DNA of 64,000 nucleotides from Pseudonocardia ammonioxydans (GTDB lineage Bacteria > Actinomycetota > Actinomycetes > Mycobacteriales > Pseudonocardiaceae): the NCBI RefSeq assembly GCF_900115005.1, contig NZ_FOUY01000001.1, positions 495,003-559,002 on the forward strand, given 5' to 3'. Positions 10,727-21,338 of this stretch are shown in pieces (positions within the stretch are counted from its first letter, which is position 1; each line of letters opens with the position of its first letter). A program made the translations under genes and the position numbers. Below the pieces are notes generated by a model, which worked only from the letters and a program-made list of their open reading frames with translations, had not been told where the DNA came from and did no database searches.

Positions 10727-11044
10727 ATGGCCGTTGTGAAGATCAATGCGATCGAGGTGCCCGAGAACGCCGGGCCGGAGCTGGAGAAGCGGTTCGCGCA
10801 CCGCCTCGGCGCCGTCGACGGGCAGCCGGGGTTCATCTCGTTCCAGCTGCTGCGTCCGGTCGCCGGGGACGACCGGTACTTCGTGATGACCCACTGGGAG
10901 ACCGAGGAGGCGTACCAGGCCTGGCGGGACGGGTCGGCGGGAGAGGCGCACGCCGGCCGGCGCTCGCCGAAGCCGGTGGCGTCGGGCGCGTCGCTCCTGG
11001 AGTTCGAGGTCGTCGACCTCGAGAAGATCGCGGCGGAGTCCTGA
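10727..11044 (+). CDS. mhuD: Heme-degrading monooxygenase, MhuD type
   Basis: 105 residues, the same length as mycobacterial MhuD, with a nearly identical N-terminus (KINAIEVP). Key heme-pocket residues are in place: Asn7, Trp66 and the heme-ligand His75. It has the ferredoxin-like ABM fold. MhuD opens heme without releasing CO, giving mycobilin and iron, and functions in heme-iron acquisition. ATG 10727 was preferred to GTG 10718 because it aligns with the family. A siderophore-interacting protein lies about 9 kb away, also an iron gene. The stop is shared with the start of sir2 (CTGA). Confidence 0.92.
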   Translation: MAVVKINAIEVPENAGPELEKRFAHRLGAVDGQPGFISFQLLRPVAGDDRYFVMTHWETEEAYQAWRDGSAGEAHAGRRSPKPVASGASLLEFEVVDLEKIAAES

Positions 11045-11895
11045 TCGAGGCCCGCGAGGTCGCTGCGGCGTTTCCCGACGAGATCGCCGCGGCGGCCGGG
11101 CTGATCCGGTCCGCCGGAGCGCTGCTGATCACCGCGGGCGCCGGGATGGGCGTCGACTCCGGGCTGCCCGACTTCCGCGGCGGCGAGGGGTTCTGGCGGG
11201 CCTACCCGCCGTACGCGCGGCTGGGCCTGAACTTCTCCGAGCTCGCCGACCCGGAGCACTTCGCCGACGACCCCGGGCTCGCCTGGGGTTTCTACGGCCA
11301 TCGCCTGCACCTGTACCGGCGGACCGACCCGCACCCGGGTTTCGCGGTCCTGCAGCGCTGGGCCCGACGGCTCCCCGCGAACGTGTTCACCTCCAACGTG
11401 GACGGCCAGTTCCAGCGGGCCGGCTTCGCCCCGGAGGACGTCGCCGAGGTGCACGGTTCGATCCACCACCTGCAGTGCCTGCGGCTGTGCGGGTACGGGG
11501 TGTGGCCGGCCGACGACGTCGAGGTGACAATCGACGAGGACACCATGCGTGCAGTGGGTCCGCTGCCGCGCTGTCCCGGGTGCGGCGGGCTGGCGCGGCC
11601 GTCGATCCTGATGTTCGGTGACGGCGGGTGGGACGACGCGCAGGCGGCACCGGCGCTGCAGCGGCACGTGGACTGGCTGGCCGAGCACCGGTCCGGGGTC
11701 GCCGTCGTCGAGCTCGGGGCGGGGACGGCCCTGCCCACGGTGCGGCGGCGCTCCGAGCTCGCCTCCGCCGCGACCGGGGCGCTGGTGCGGATCAACGTCC
11801 GGGAGCCGCAGGTGCGGCACGGCCGCGGAACCGGCATCCCCGCACCGGCCGCTGCCACACTCGCCGCGATCGACGAGGCCCTGCAGCGCTCCTGA
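11041..11895 (+). CDS. Sir2-family NAD-dependent protein deacylase, with apparent CTG start
   Basis: 284 residues. NAD-binding motif GAGMGVDSG is at 33-41, SNVDGQF at 118-124 replaces the usual TQNxDxLH, the catalytic His is H138 in VHGS, and zinc cysteines are C146, C150, C178 and C181. It removes acyl groups from lysine using NAD. The motif needs about 30 residues upstream of the first ATG (11146), but there is no in-frame ATG/GTG/TTG; CTG 11041, overlapping the mhuD stop as CTGA, fits. GGAG lies only 2 bases before it, so initiation is probably coupled to mhuD translation. The substrate is unknown. Confidence 0.85.
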   Translation: MIEAREVAAAFPDEIAAAAGLIRSAGALLITAGAGMGVDSGLPDFRGGEGFWRAYPPYARLGLNFSELADPEHFADDPGLAWGFYGHRLHLYRRTDPHPGFAVLQRWARRLPANVFTSNVDGQFQRAGFAPEDVAEVHGSIHHLQCLRLCGYGVWPADDVEVTIDEDTMRAVGPLPRCPGCGGLARPSILMFGDGGWDDAQAAPALQRHVDWLAEHRSGVAVVELGAGTALPTVRRRSELASAATGALVRINVREPQVRHGRGTGIPAPAAATLAAIDEALQRS

Positions 11896-11993
11896 GCCGC
11901 AGCGTGCCGACCGACCCACCCCGGCCCGGAACCGCCCACCCAGCTCCGGCGGCGCCGGGCAGTCCGGCCACTCCGCGGGAACCCGGGGACGCC

Positions 11994-12040
11994 CCGAGGG
12001 GCACCCTGGCGGCACGTGACGCCACGAGGGTGCCCCTCGG
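11994..12040. repeat. Palindromic intergenic element, copy 1
   Basis: A perfect inverted repeat: arm CCGAGGGGCACCCT (11994-12007), 19-nt loop, arm AGGGTGCCCCTCGG (12027-12040). The loop itself contains a partial GGCG/CGCC pairing. A second copy with the same arms and loop length starts 132 bp downstream. There is no T-tract, so it may be a terminator for convergent genes or a dispersed repeat. Confidence 0.85.
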
Positions 12041-12125
12041 AGCACGGCGCACCGGGCACCGAGCACCAGGCACCGCGCACCGGGTTCCGGGCACCGAGTG
12101 CCGTCCCCTGCCGCCCCGGAACGCC

Positions 12126-12172
12126 CCGAGGGGCACCCTGGCGGCACATGGCGCTACGAGGGTGCCCCTCGG
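12126..12172. repeat. Palindromic intergenic element, copy 2
   Basis: Same 14-bp arms as copy 1 (12126-12139 and 12159-12172) around a 19-nt loop that differs from copy 1 at a few positions. Conservation extends into the left flank (ACGCC). Arms are identical while loops vary, which suggests selection or recent duplication of the hairpin. Confidence 0.85.
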
Positions 12173-12356
12173 GGCCACACGGGCGCCGGGCACGGGCGCC
12201 GGGCTCTGCGCACGGGGCACGGGGCAACGGCGCACGAGCACGCGGCTACACAAGCACGCGGCGCACGGGCCGGGACGGAGCGCCAAGAGGCGCAGCCCGG
12301 AGCCGAGGGCCAGGCTGGGGCGAGGGCTGGATCGGAGCCCGGGGCCGGTCCGCCCC

Positions 12357-12950
12357 TCAGTCCGGCACGGAGGTGTGGTCGGGCACCACGATGCCCGGCA
12401 GGTCCGACAGCCCGGCGAGGGCGGCGGCGTGCACCTGGGCGGCCGGGACCGTGGTCCCGTCGACGTTCGGCAGGTCACGGGTCGCGGTCGCCGCCGCGAC
12501 GACGGTGGGCGCGTAGCCGCCCGAGAACGCACTGCGCGCGGTGGAGTTCACGCACATGTGCGTCATGAACCCGGCGAGCACCAGGTCCTGGTAGCCGTCG
12601 AGCAGGTCGGCCAGTCCGGTCTGCACGAACGAGCTCGGGAAGTTCTTCGTGACCACCGGCTCCCCGTCGCGCGGCGCGACGGAGCGGTGGATCGCGCCGA
12701 TCGGGGCGTTGACGTCGTACGGCGTGCCCGCACCGGCGTCGTGCCGGACGTGGACGACCCGCGCCCCCGCCGAGCGGGCCCGGTCGAGCAGGCTGGCGGC
12801 CTCCTCCAGCGCCGGCTCGACGTTCTCCAGGCGCATCACACCCCTGGTGTAGGTGTTCTGCAGGTCGATCATGATCAGTGCGGAGCGGGACAGCGGAGCG
12901 GGCTCGGCCGGCAGCCCCATCAGCCCGCGCAGGGTGTGTGGTTCGGACAC
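12357..12950 (-). CDS. Isochorismatase-like cysteine hydrolase
   Basis: 197 residues with the family triad: Asp29 (MIDLQNTY), Lys102 (TKNFPSSF) and Cys133 (THMCVNSTARSAF), plus the cis-peptide region before the Cys. Members hydrolyse isochorismate, nicotinamide, carbamates or similar amides through a Cys nucleophile; the substrate here cannot be told. It stands alone on the minus strand downstream of the DUF779 terminator. Confidence 0.85.
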   Translation of the reverse strand: MSEPHTLRGLMGLPAEPAPLSRSALIMIDLQNTYTRGVMRLENVEPALEEAASLLDRARSAGARVVHVRHDAGAGTPYDVNAPIGAIHRSVAPRDGEPVVTKNFPSSFVQTGLADLLDGYQDLVLAGFMTHMCVNSTARSAFSGGYAPTVVAAATATRDLPNVDGTTVPAAQVHAAALAGLSDLPGIVVPDHTSVPD

Positions 12951-12979
12951 CGTCGTCCTCCTGGTGCAGGTGGGAAGTA

Positions 12980-13013
12980 CCGCGGGCCCGGGAACACGGT
13001 CCCGGGCCCGCGG
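12980..13013 (-). terminator. Hairpin terminator after the DUF779 gene
   Basis: A perfect 14-bp stem (CCGCGGGCCCGGGA, 12980-12993, pairing with 13000-13013) around a 6-nt loop, 4 bp after the DUF779 stop codon. It has the position and strength expected of an intrinsic terminator for the ALDH-DUF779 operon, without a clear T-tract. Confidence 0.7.
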
Positions 13014-13017
13014 CGGG

Positions 13018-13433
13018 TCAGTGGTGCTTCTGCAGTGCCCGCAGCTCGTCGTCGGTGAGGAGCCGGGAGCGGATCAGGAACCGGACGCCCTCGGGCGCCT
13101 CGACCGAGAACCCGCTGCCGCGGCCCCGCACCACATCGACGGTCAGATGGGTGTGCTTCCAGTATTCGTACTGCGACGCCGACATCCAGAAGCCGATCGG
13201 CCGCTCCAGCCCGTCCACCCGGAGGTCTTCCAGGTGGACGTCCGAGTCGCCGGTGGTGAACTCCCCGTCGGGGAAGCACATCGGCGCGCTGCCGTCGCAG
13301 CACCCGCCGGACTGGTGGAACATCAGCGGGCCGTGCAGGTCGGTCAGCCCGACCAGCAGGTCGGCGGCGGCCGGCGTCAGCGCCACCCGCTCCGGAACGG
13401 TGTCCGGAGCGGTGGCGCCGCCCGCCGAGGGCA

Positions 13434-13434
<1 letters not shown>
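13018..13434 (-). CDS. DUF779 family protein (aldehyde-dehydrogenase-associated)
   Basis: 138 residues with the family core: SGGCCDGSAPMCFPDGEF, followed by WKHTHLTVDVVRGRGSGFSVEAPEGVRFLIRS. The four cysteines, including a CC pair, suggest metal or redox chemistry, but no activity is known. In many actinobacteria and proteobacteria the gene follows an acetaldehyde-type ALDH, as here. ATG 13434 overlaps the ALDH stop by one base. Confidence 0.85.
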
Positions 13435-14957
<1,523 letters not shown>

Positions 14958-15047
14958 CGTTGGTCCTTCCCGTAGGGGTGCTTCGTCGGACCGAGCGCAC
15001 GCGTGACGCGCGGCTGCGGGGTGACGCCGGACACTACGAAGACCAAG

Positions 15048-15066
15048 GTTGCACGGAAGTTGCACG
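15048..15066. promoter_or_regulatory. Direct repeat upstream of the aldehyde dehydrogenase operon
   Basis: GTTGCACG occurs twice with 11-bp spacing (15048-15055 and 15059-15066), about 90 bp upstream of the ALDH start. One helical turn of spacing is typical of an operator bound on one DNA face. No regulator gene is adjacent, and the BrkB-family gene lies just beyond, so the assignment is inference. Confidence 0.4.
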
Positions 15067-15157
15067 CAGCTGCGGAACCTCACCCTGGGGACAGTACCGA
15101 TTCCACGGTTTCGGTTCAGGCAAGGCTCTGCTTAGTAAGTCTGTGCTCAGCGATCGC

Positions 15158-16171
15158 TCACCGACGCCCCGGATCGGTGTGGTCGGGAATGCCGTCGTCG
15201 TCCGAGTCGGGCAGTCGGGGATCGTCCTCCCCCGCACGCACCGCCTCCAGCTGCGCGGCCAGCGCGATCCCGGCGAGCAGCGCGACGCCGGTGACGTTCG
15301 CCCAGATCAGCAGGGCCATCACCGCCGTCAGCGGGCCGTAGGTCTCGCCGAAACCCTCGGCGACGACGACGTAGACTGCCAGAAGCCCGGAGCCCGCGAG
15401 CCAGGCCAGCACGGTCACCGCCGCACCCGCGGCGAGCCAGGAGGGTCCGGGCTGACGGCGGCGCGGTGCGAACCGCAGCAGCGCCGTCACCGCGACGACG
15501 AGCAGTACCAGGCCGACCGGCCAGCGCACGACGTCCCACACCGTCTCCGCCACCGGCCCCCAGCGGTACACCTCGCGGACGGCGTCCCCGAAGGGCTCGC
15601 CCGCGACGATCAGCAGCAGTCCGGCCGCCATCGCGGCACCGGCCGTGCCGGTGAGCAGGGCGGCCCGGGCGTACTTCGCCACGAACCGGCGGTCCCGCTC
15701 GGTGCCGTAGATCCGGTTCGCGCCCCGCTCCAGCTGGGCGAAGGCCGAGGTGGCCGCCCCGAACGCGGTGAGCAACCCGAGCCCGAGGACGAGCTCGCCG
15801 CGCTCGGCGACCGGGGAGTCGTCGTCCCCGGCCCGGGACGGGGCGTCACCACGAACGGCCTGTTCGACCAGTTCGTCGCTGGTCCCCGGCGAGAGCGCCA
15901 GCACGGTCCGTGCGACGACCTCCGAGACACCCTCCGCCCCGGCCGACGCCGCCAGCCCGACGCCCGCGATGAGCAACGGCACCGCGGCCAGCGCCAGCTG
16001 CAGGGCGAACGCGCGGGCGTGCGAGAAGCCGTCGCCGTAGCGGAACCGCAGGGCTCCGGCGCGCAGCAGGTGCACGAGGCCGTACCGACGCAGCGTGTGG
16101 GCGGCATCGTCGACGGACAGCCGGTCGCCGGACATCAGGCTGGTCTCCGGGACCGGCCGCACCGAGCTCAT
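15158..16171 (-). CDS. YihY/BrkB-family inner-membrane protein
   Basis: 337 residues with about six hydrophobic segments. It has the family pattern: an N-terminal FALQLALAAVPLLIAGVG helix, the conserved AFAQLERGANRIYGTERDRRF loop, and the late TYGPLTAVMALLIWANVTGVALLAG helix. The C-terminus is an acidic tail (DSDDDGIPDHTDPGRR). Early claims that the family is RNase BN are not accepted; function is unknown. It diverges from the kinase gene at 16239. Confidence 0.85.
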   Translation of the reverse strand: MSSVRPVPETSLMSGDRLSVDDAAHTLRRYGLVHLLRAGALRFRYGDGFSHARAFALQLALAAVPLLIAGVGLAASAGAEGVSEVVARTVLALSPGTSDELVEQAVRGDAPSRAGDDDSPVAERGELVLGLGLLTAFGAATSAFAQLERGANRIYGTERDRRFVAKYARAALLTGTAGAAMAAGLLLIVAGEPFGDAVREVYRWGPVAETVWDVVRWPVGLVLLVVAVTALLRFAPRRRQPGPSWLAAGAAVTVLAWLAGSGLLAVYVVVAEGFGETYGPLTAVMALLIWANVTGVALLAGIALAAQLEAVRAGEDDPRLPDSDDDGIPDHTDPGRR

Positions 16172-16238
16172 ACCGGCCGAACCTACTGCCGATCACGGGC
16201 TGCCACGATGTGGACGACCGCGAGCGGAGCGGGCGGCG

Positions 16239-16934
16239 ATGGCGGAGCGGGGGGCGATGACGGAGCGGGACGGACCGGAGCGGATCACGCACCTCGACGC
16301 GCTGGTCGACCGCGCCCGGCGGCTGGCGCACCGGGACGGACGCGCCGTGCTCGGCATCGCCGGCGCCCCCGGCGCGGGGAAGACGACCCTGGCCCGCGCC
16401 GTCGTCGCGGCACTGGAGGCGGAGCGGCCCGGCACCGCGGTGCACGTCCCGATGGACGGGTTCCACCTCGCCGACGTCGAGCTGGACCGGCTCGGCCGCC
16501 GCGACCGCAAGGGCGCCCCGGACACGTTCGATCCCGCCGGCTACGCGGCGCTGCTGCGACGGCTGCGCGCCGCGCCGGGCCGCGAGGCCGGACCGGTCTA
16601 CGCGCCCGCCTTCGACCGGGAGATCGAGCAGCCCGTCGCCGGCTCCATCCCGGTGCACCCGGGTTGCCGGCTGGTCGTCAGCGAGGGGAACTACCTGCTC
16701 GTCGACACCCCGGGGTGGCGGGCCGTGCGGGCCGCGTTCGACGAGGTCTGGTTCCACGAGACCGACGAGGCGCTCCGCGTGGAACGGCTGGTGGCCCGGC
16801 ACATCCGCTTCGGCAAGACCCCGGACGCGGCCCGGGCCTGGGTACAGCACACCGACGAGCCGAACGCCCGTCTCGTCGCGGGCACCCGGCCGCACGCGGA
16901 CCTCGTCGCCGCCTGCGCCGATCTCCCGGCCTGA
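16239..16934 (+). CDS. Nucleoside/nucleotide kinase-family P-loop protein
   Basis: 231 residues resembling the uridine kinase/pantothenate kinase P-loop group. Walker A is GAPGAGKTT (42-50). Then come DGFHLADVELDRLGRRDRKGAPDTFDPAGY, a substrate-lid signature of this group, and a 'VVSEGNYLLVD' strand. Substrate is unknown; a nucleoside, pantothenate or sugar are all possible. ATG 16239 was chosen over 16257 because both have similar GGAG-containing leaders; the earlier frame overlaps the divergent BrkB gene. A strong hairpin follows the stop. Confidence 0.75.
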   Translation: MAERGAMTERDGPERITHLDALVDRARRLAHRDGRAVLGIAGAPGAGKTTLARAVVAALEAERPGTAVHVPMDGFHLADVELDRLGRRDRKGAPDTFDPAGYAALLRRLRAAPGREAGPVYAPAFDREIEQPVAGSIPVHPGCRLVVSEGNYLLVDTPGWRAVRAAFDEVWFHETDEALRVERLVARHIRFGKTPDAARAWVQHTDEPNARLVAGTRPHADLVAACADLPA

Positions 16935-16975
16935 GGCCCGCACACGACGGCCCTGCACACGACGGCCCCGAACAC

Positions 16976-17018
16976 GACGCAGGGCCCGTCCCGGGAGTCC
17001 CGGGACGGGCCCTGCGTC
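16976..17018. terminator. Bidirectional hairpin terminator between kinase gene and clpC
   Basis: A perfect inverted repeat with 21-bp arms (16976-16996 and 16998-17018) meeting at a single central base, between two convergent genes (kinase stop 16934, clpC stop 17036). In practice a few bases would open as a loop. The preceding bases contain a short direct repeat of CACACGACGGCCC. Confidence 0.8.
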
Positions 17019-17035
17019 AGGTGCGAACGGTCAGC

Positions 17036-19582
17036 TCACTCCTCGCCACCCGCGAGCGCGGTCGGCGGGGTGTCGGGCACCGGCTCCGACGGCTTGCGCT
17101 CACCACGGAACGTGAAGTGCGCCTTGTCGTCGTGGGCCTTCGAGTCCTCCGGAGCGTCCTCGTCGATCCCCTCGACGTCGACCAGCACGATCTGACCGGC
17201 CTCCAGCTCGCCGAAGAGGATCTTCTCCGACAGCTGGTCCTCGATCTCGCGCTGGATCGTCCGGCGCAGCGGGCGGGCACCGAGGACCGGGTCGAACCCG
17301 CGGCGCGCCAGCAGCTTCTTGGCGCGCTCGGTGAGCTCGATGGCCATGTCCTTGTTGGCCAGCTGCTGCTCCACCCGCCCGATCATCAGGTCGACCATCT
17401 CGATGATCTGGTCCTGGTTGAGCTGGTGGAAGACGATGATGTCGTCGATACGGTTGAGGAACTCCGGGCGGAAGTGCTTCTTCAGCTCGTCGTTGACCTT
17501 GGTCTTCATCCGCTCGTAGTTCGACGCCTCGTCGTTGCCCGACGAGAAGCCCAGCCCCACGGCCTTCGAGATGTCCTGGGTGCCCAGGTTCGAGGTGAAG
17601 ATCAGCACGGTGTTCTTGAAGTCGACCACGCGACCCTGGCCGTCGGTGAGACGGCCGTCCTCGAGCACCTGCAGGAGCGTGTTGTAGATCTCCTGGTGCG
17701 CCTTCTCGATCTCGTCGAACAGCACGACCGAGAACGGCTTGCGCCGCACCTTCTCGGTGAGCTGGCCGCCCTCCTCGTAGCCGACGTAGCCGGGAGGGGC
17801 ACCGAACAGCCGCGAGGCCGTGTACCGGTCGTGGAACTCACCCATGTCGATCTGGATGAGCGCGTCGTCCTCGCCGAACAGGAAGTTGGCCAGCGCCTTG
17901 GACAGCTCGGTCTTACCGACACCGGACGGGCCGGCGAAGATGAACGAGCCGGACGGGCGCTTCGGGTCCTTCAGGCCGGCCCGGGTACGCCGGATGGCCT
18001 GCGAGACCGACTTGACCGCGTCCTCCTGGCCGATGATGCGCTTGTGGACCTCGTCCTCCATGCGCAGCAGCCGGGTGGTCTCCTCCTCGGTCAGCTTGAA
18101 CACCGGGATGCCGGTCCAGTTGCCGAGCACCTCGGCGATCTGCTCGGCGTCGACCTCGGCGACCACGTCGAGGTCACCGGACTTCCACTGCTTCTCGCGC
18201 TCGGCCTTCTCGCCGAGCAGGGTCTTCTCCTGGTCGCGCAGGTGCGCGGCCCGCTCGAAGTCCTGCGCGTCGATCGCCGACTCCTTGTCCCGGCGGACGT
18301 TCGCGATCTTCTCGTCGAACTCCCGCAGGTCCGGCGGAGCGGTCATCCGGCGGATCCGCATCCGGGCGCCGGCCTCGTCGACCAGGTCGATCGCCTTGTC
18401 CGGCAGGTAGCGGTCGTTGATGTAGCGGTCGGCCAGCGTCGCGGCCGAGGACAGCGCGTCGTCGGTGATCGTGACGCGGTGGTGCGCCTCGTACCGGTCG
18501 CGCAGACCCTTGAGGATCTCGATGGTGTGCGTGACCGACGGCTCGGACACCTGGATCGGCTGGAAGCGGCGCTCCAGGGCCGGGTCCTTCTCGACGTACT
18601 TGCGGTACTCGTCGAGCGTGGTCGCGCCGATGGTCTGCAGCTCGCCACGGGCCAGCATCGGCTTGAGGATCGACGCGGCGTCGATCGCGCCCTCGGCGGC
18701 ACCCGCACCGACCAGGGTGTGGATCTCGTCGATGAACAGGATGATGTCGCCGCGGGTGCGGATCTCCTTGAGCACCTTCTTGAGGCGCTCCTCGAAGTCA
18801 CCGCGGTAGCGGGAACCGGCGACCAGCGAGCCCAGGTCGAGCGTGTAGAGCTGCTTGTCCTTGAGCGTCTCCGGGACCTCGCCCTTGACGATCGCCTGGC
18901 CCAGGCCCTCGACGGCGGCGGTCTTGCCGACGCCGGCCTCGCCGATCAGGACCGGGTTGTTCTTGGTCCTCCGGGAGAGGACCTGCATGATCCGCTCGAT
19001 CTCCTTCTCCCGGCCGACGACCGGGTCCAGCTTGCCCTCACGGGCCTGCTGGGTGAGGTTGCGACCGAACTGGTCCAGCACCAGCGACGACGACGGCGTG
19101 CCCTCGCCACGGGCGCCGGTGCCGCTCTCCGCCGGCTCCTTGCCCTGGTAGCCGGACAGCAGCTGCAGCACCTGCTGGCGGACGCGGTTGAGGTCGGCGC
19201 CCAGCTTGACCAGCACCTGGGCCGCGACGCCCTCACCCTCGCGGATCAGGCCGAGCAGGATGTGCTCGGTCCCGATGTAGTTGTGCCCGAGCTGCAGCGC
19301 CTCACGCAGCGACAGCTCCAGCACCTTCTTCGCCCGGGGCGTGAAGGGGATGTGACCGGAGGGGGCCTGCTGCCCCTGACCGATGATCTCCTCGACCTGC
19401 TGCCGCACACCCTCCAGGGCGATGCCCAGCGACTCGAGAGCCTTCGCGGCCACCCCCTCGCCCTCGTGGATCAGGCCAAGGAGGATGTGCTCGGTCCCGA
19501 TGTAGTTGTGGTTGAGCATCCGGGCCTCTTCCTGGGCCAGGACGACAACACGTCGTGCTCGGTCGGTGAACCTCTCGAACAA
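17036..19582 (-). CDS. clpC: ATP-dependent Clp protease ATP-binding subunit ClpC (ClpC1)
   Basis: 848-residue AAA+ unfoldase that feeds ClpP. The N-terminal domain has two Clp-N repeats (1-145). NBD1 follows with Walker [10 protein letters not shown] (214-222), then a UVR/middle-domain coiled coil ([18 protein letters not shown]), NBD2 with GPSGVGKTE, and a C-terminal D2-small domain. It is close to mycobacterial ClpC1 throughout, so it is probably essential and the target type for cyclomarin/ecumicin. The start codon is TTG 19582, with AAGGAG 9 bp upstream. It sits next to the siderophore-interacting protein gene rather than directly beside lsr2 as in mycobacteria. Confidence 0.97.
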   Translation of the reverse strand: MFERFTDRARRVVVLAQEEARMLNHNYIGTEHILLGLIHEGEGVAAKALESLGIALEGVRQQVEEIIGQGQQAPSGHIPFTPRAKKVLELSLREALQLGHNYIGTEHILLGLIREGEGVAAQVLVKLGADLNRVRQQVLQLLSGYQGKEPAESGTGARGEGTPSSSLVLDQFGRNLTQQAREGKLDPVVGREKEIERIMQVLSRRTKNNPVLIGEAGVGKTAAVEGLGQAIVKGEVPETLKDKQLYTLDLGSLVAGSRYRGDFEERLKKVLKEIRTRGDIILFIDEIHTLVGAGAAEGAIDAASILKPMLARGELQTIGATTLDEYRKYVEKDPALERRFQPIQVSEPSVTHTIEILKGLRDRYEAHHRVTITDDALSSAATLADRYINDRYLPDKAIDLVDEAGARMRIRRMTAPPDLREFDEKIANVRRDKESAIDAQDFERAAHLRDQEKTLLGEKAEREKQWKSGDLDVVAEVDAEQIAEVLGNWTGIPVFKLTEEETTRLLRMEDEVHKRIIGQEDAVKSVSQAIRRTRAGLKDPKRPSGSFIFAGPSGVGKTELSKALANFLFGEDDALIQIDMGEFHDRYTASRLFGAPPGYVGYEEGGQLTEKVRRKPFSVVLFDEIEKAHQEIYNTLLQVLEDGRLTDGQGRVVDFKNTVLIFTSNLGTQDISKAVGLGFSSGNDEASNYERMKTKVNDELKKHFRPEFLNRIDDIIVFHQLNQDQIIEMVDLMIGRVEQQLANKDMAIELTERAKKLLARRGFDPVLGARPLRRTIQREIEDQLSEKILFGELEAGQIVLVDVEGIDEDAPEDSKAHDDKAHFTFRGERKPSEPVPDTPPTALAGGEE

Positions 19583-19862
19583 TTCGCACTCCTTGCCTGC
19601 TGCGCCTCACGTACGGCGCGACCAGCATCTCCGTCCGTCCCCGACAGTGCCGGGTCCGGCACCGTGCCCTCGTCGGACACTGTGCCTTCGAACCACTGCG
19701 CCCTCGCGTGACACCGCGCCAGGCCCGCCCTCACGGGCAGACCTCATACCACTGTATCGGTCCGAGGGGGTCCGGCGCCTCCACCTGACGTGCACCGGAC
19801 CGCGTGCCGGGCGTAACACGCACTCCACCGACCGTGTTCCCGCCGGTGCCGGAGAACCGGGT

Positions 19863-20690
19863 TCACCCGACCGGCCGGGCCTCCTCCTCGCGGGCGCGCT
19901 CGGCGGCCTTGAACTCGCGGAACCCCTCCTCGTCCCGGCCACGGCGCCAGTACCCCGAGATCGACAGGTCGTCCTTGGCGACCCCGCGCTCGCGGGTCAG
20001 GTGGCGGCGCAGCTCGCGGACCGCGATCGCCTCGCCGTGCACGAACGCGTGCACCCGACCCGTCGGAAAGGTCAGGGCACGCACCGCGTCGAGGAGCTGT
20101 GTGCTCTCCGGGTCCCCGCCGGCCGCGGAGCGGTGCAGCCACTGCACGGCCGCTGCCGCGGGACCGGGGAGCGCCAGCTCGTCCTGCGGGCCGTCGACCT
20201 GCACCAGCACGTGCGCGCGGTGGTCGGCCGGGATGCGCTCGAGCGCCGCGCCGATCGCGGGCAGGGCGGCCTCGTCACCGACGAGCAGGTGCCAGTCCGC
20301 CGAGGGGTCGGGCGCGTAGGCGCCGCCGGGGCCGAGCAGGCGCAGCCGGTCGCCGGGGCGCGCGGCCGCCGCCCACGGCCCGGCCAGGCCGGTGTCGCCG
20401 TGGTGGACGAAGTCGATGACCAGTTCGCCGGCCTCGTCGTCGAGCGAACGCACGGTGTAGGTCCGCTGGGCGGGCCACTGCTCGCGCGGGTACTCGGCGT
20501 GCACGACGTCCATGTCCAGCGGCTCGGGGTACTCGACGCCCGGCAGCGGGAAGAGGATCTTGACGTAGCGGTCGGTGTGCTCGGTCCGCGGGAAGGCGGC
20601 CAGGCCGTCACCGCCAGCGACCACCCGCACCATGTGCGGGCTCAGACGTTCGGTGCGCAGCACCTGGAGTTCGGTGACACGGCGTGCCAT
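19863..20690 (-). CDS. Siderophore-interacting protein (FAD/NADPH ferric-siderophore reductase)
   Basis: 275 residues. The FAD-binding domain has the RTYTVRS motif and 'IDFVHHGDTGLAGPWA' phosphate-binding loop. The C-terminal SIP/NAD(P)H domain includes HAFVHGEA and SGYWRRGRDEEGF. Such enzymes release iron from ferric siderophores in the cytosol. With mhuD in the window, it points to iron acquisition, but no siderophore cluster is visible. It is a stand-alone gene between clpC and lsr2. Confidence 0.9.
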   Translation of the reverse strand: MARRVTELQVLRTERLSPHMVRVVAGGDGLAAFPRTEHTDRYVKILFPLPGVEYPEPLDMDVVHAEYPREQWPAQRTYTVRSLDDEAGELVIDFVHHGDTGLAGPWAAAARPGDRLRLLGPGGAYAPDPSADWHLLVGDEAALPAIGAALERIPADHRAHVLVQVDGPQDELALPGPAAAAVQWLHRSAAGGDPESTQLLDAVRALTFPTGRVHAFVHGEAIAVRELRRHLTRERGVAKDDLSISGYWRRGRDEEGFREFKAAERAREEEARPVG

Positions 20691-20770
20691 GAGGGCGACC
20701 TCCCGGGAGCGGGTGGGGAAGGGGCCTCCGCCACGCTACCCCTCACCCGCCACCCGGGGTGAGGTCACCC

Positions 20771-21112
20771 TTAGTTCTCCTGGTGGTAGGCCTCGAGGAC
20801 CTCGGCCGGGATGCGGCCCCGGTCGGAGACCTTCATGCCGCGCTTGCGGGCCCACTCGCGGATCGCCTGGTTCTGCTCGCGGTCCACCGACGGACGGCGG
20901 GCGGCCGCGTTCGACGTCGCCCGGCGCCGGGCCGGGGCAGCCGCCCGGCGGGCCGCGGCGACGTAGTCCGCCAGCACGTCGCGCAGCTTCTTCGCGTTGT
21001 CGTCCGACAGGTCGATCTCGTAGTTGCGGCCGTCGAGACCGAACTCGATCGTTTCGTCCGCGGCGTCGCCGGACAGATCGTCGACGAGCCGGACCTCCTT
21101 GATCTGCGCCAT
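20771..21112 (-). CDS. lsr2: Nucleoid-associated protein Lsr2
   Basis: 113 residues. The N-terminal oligomerisation domain begins [16 protein letters not shown] linker rich in Ala/Arg follows, then the C-terminal DNA-binding domain with the AT-hook-like RGR (SDRGRIP near 97-103) that inserts into AT-rich minor groove. Lsr2 silences horizontally acquired AT-rich DNA in actinobacteria, as H-NS does in enterobacteria. It is a single gene with a 226-bp spacer to lysS, which is somewhat AT-richer and probably holds its promoter. Confidence 0.96.
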   Translation of the reverse strand: MAQIKEVRLVDDLSGDAADETIEFGLDGRNYEIDLSDDNAKKLRDVLADYVAAARRAAAPARRRATSNAAARRPSVDREQNQAIREWARKRGMKVSDRGRIPAEVLEAYHQEN

Positions 21113-21338
21113 CGTCGCAGCCTCCCTGAATGACCGTGCGCGTTCGTCAGATAGTCGAACCGGCCCGGCAGGTGGTGCGGATTAGCGCAATACCTGGACG
21201 CAATGGTGAGGCCACGCGGATGACCGGTGCCGACTCGTTTCGAGCGTAACCGAGAAATGTTCTCCGCGTCGACCGAGGGCCGGTGACAATGGAGAAAACG
21301 AGCTGAATGCCACTCGTTCGGGCCCGGATACCGGACGC

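Larger units (their letters stand above)
11896..12356. other. 461 bp intergenic region with repeats, no gene
   Basis: No credible gene lies between sir2 and the convergent hydrolase. The region holds two near-identical hairpin elements (listed separately) and, around and between them, short degenerate runs of GGGCACC/GCGCACC motifs that look like decayed tandem sequence. Open frames across it are an effect of high G+C content. Confidence 0.6.

Noticed and set aside
14960..19711. A 1583-codon open frame on the plus strand
   Set aside because: It is antisense to ALDH, BrkB, ClpC and includes no recognisable domain; the minus-strand proteins are well-defined, so this is a high-G+C shadow frame.
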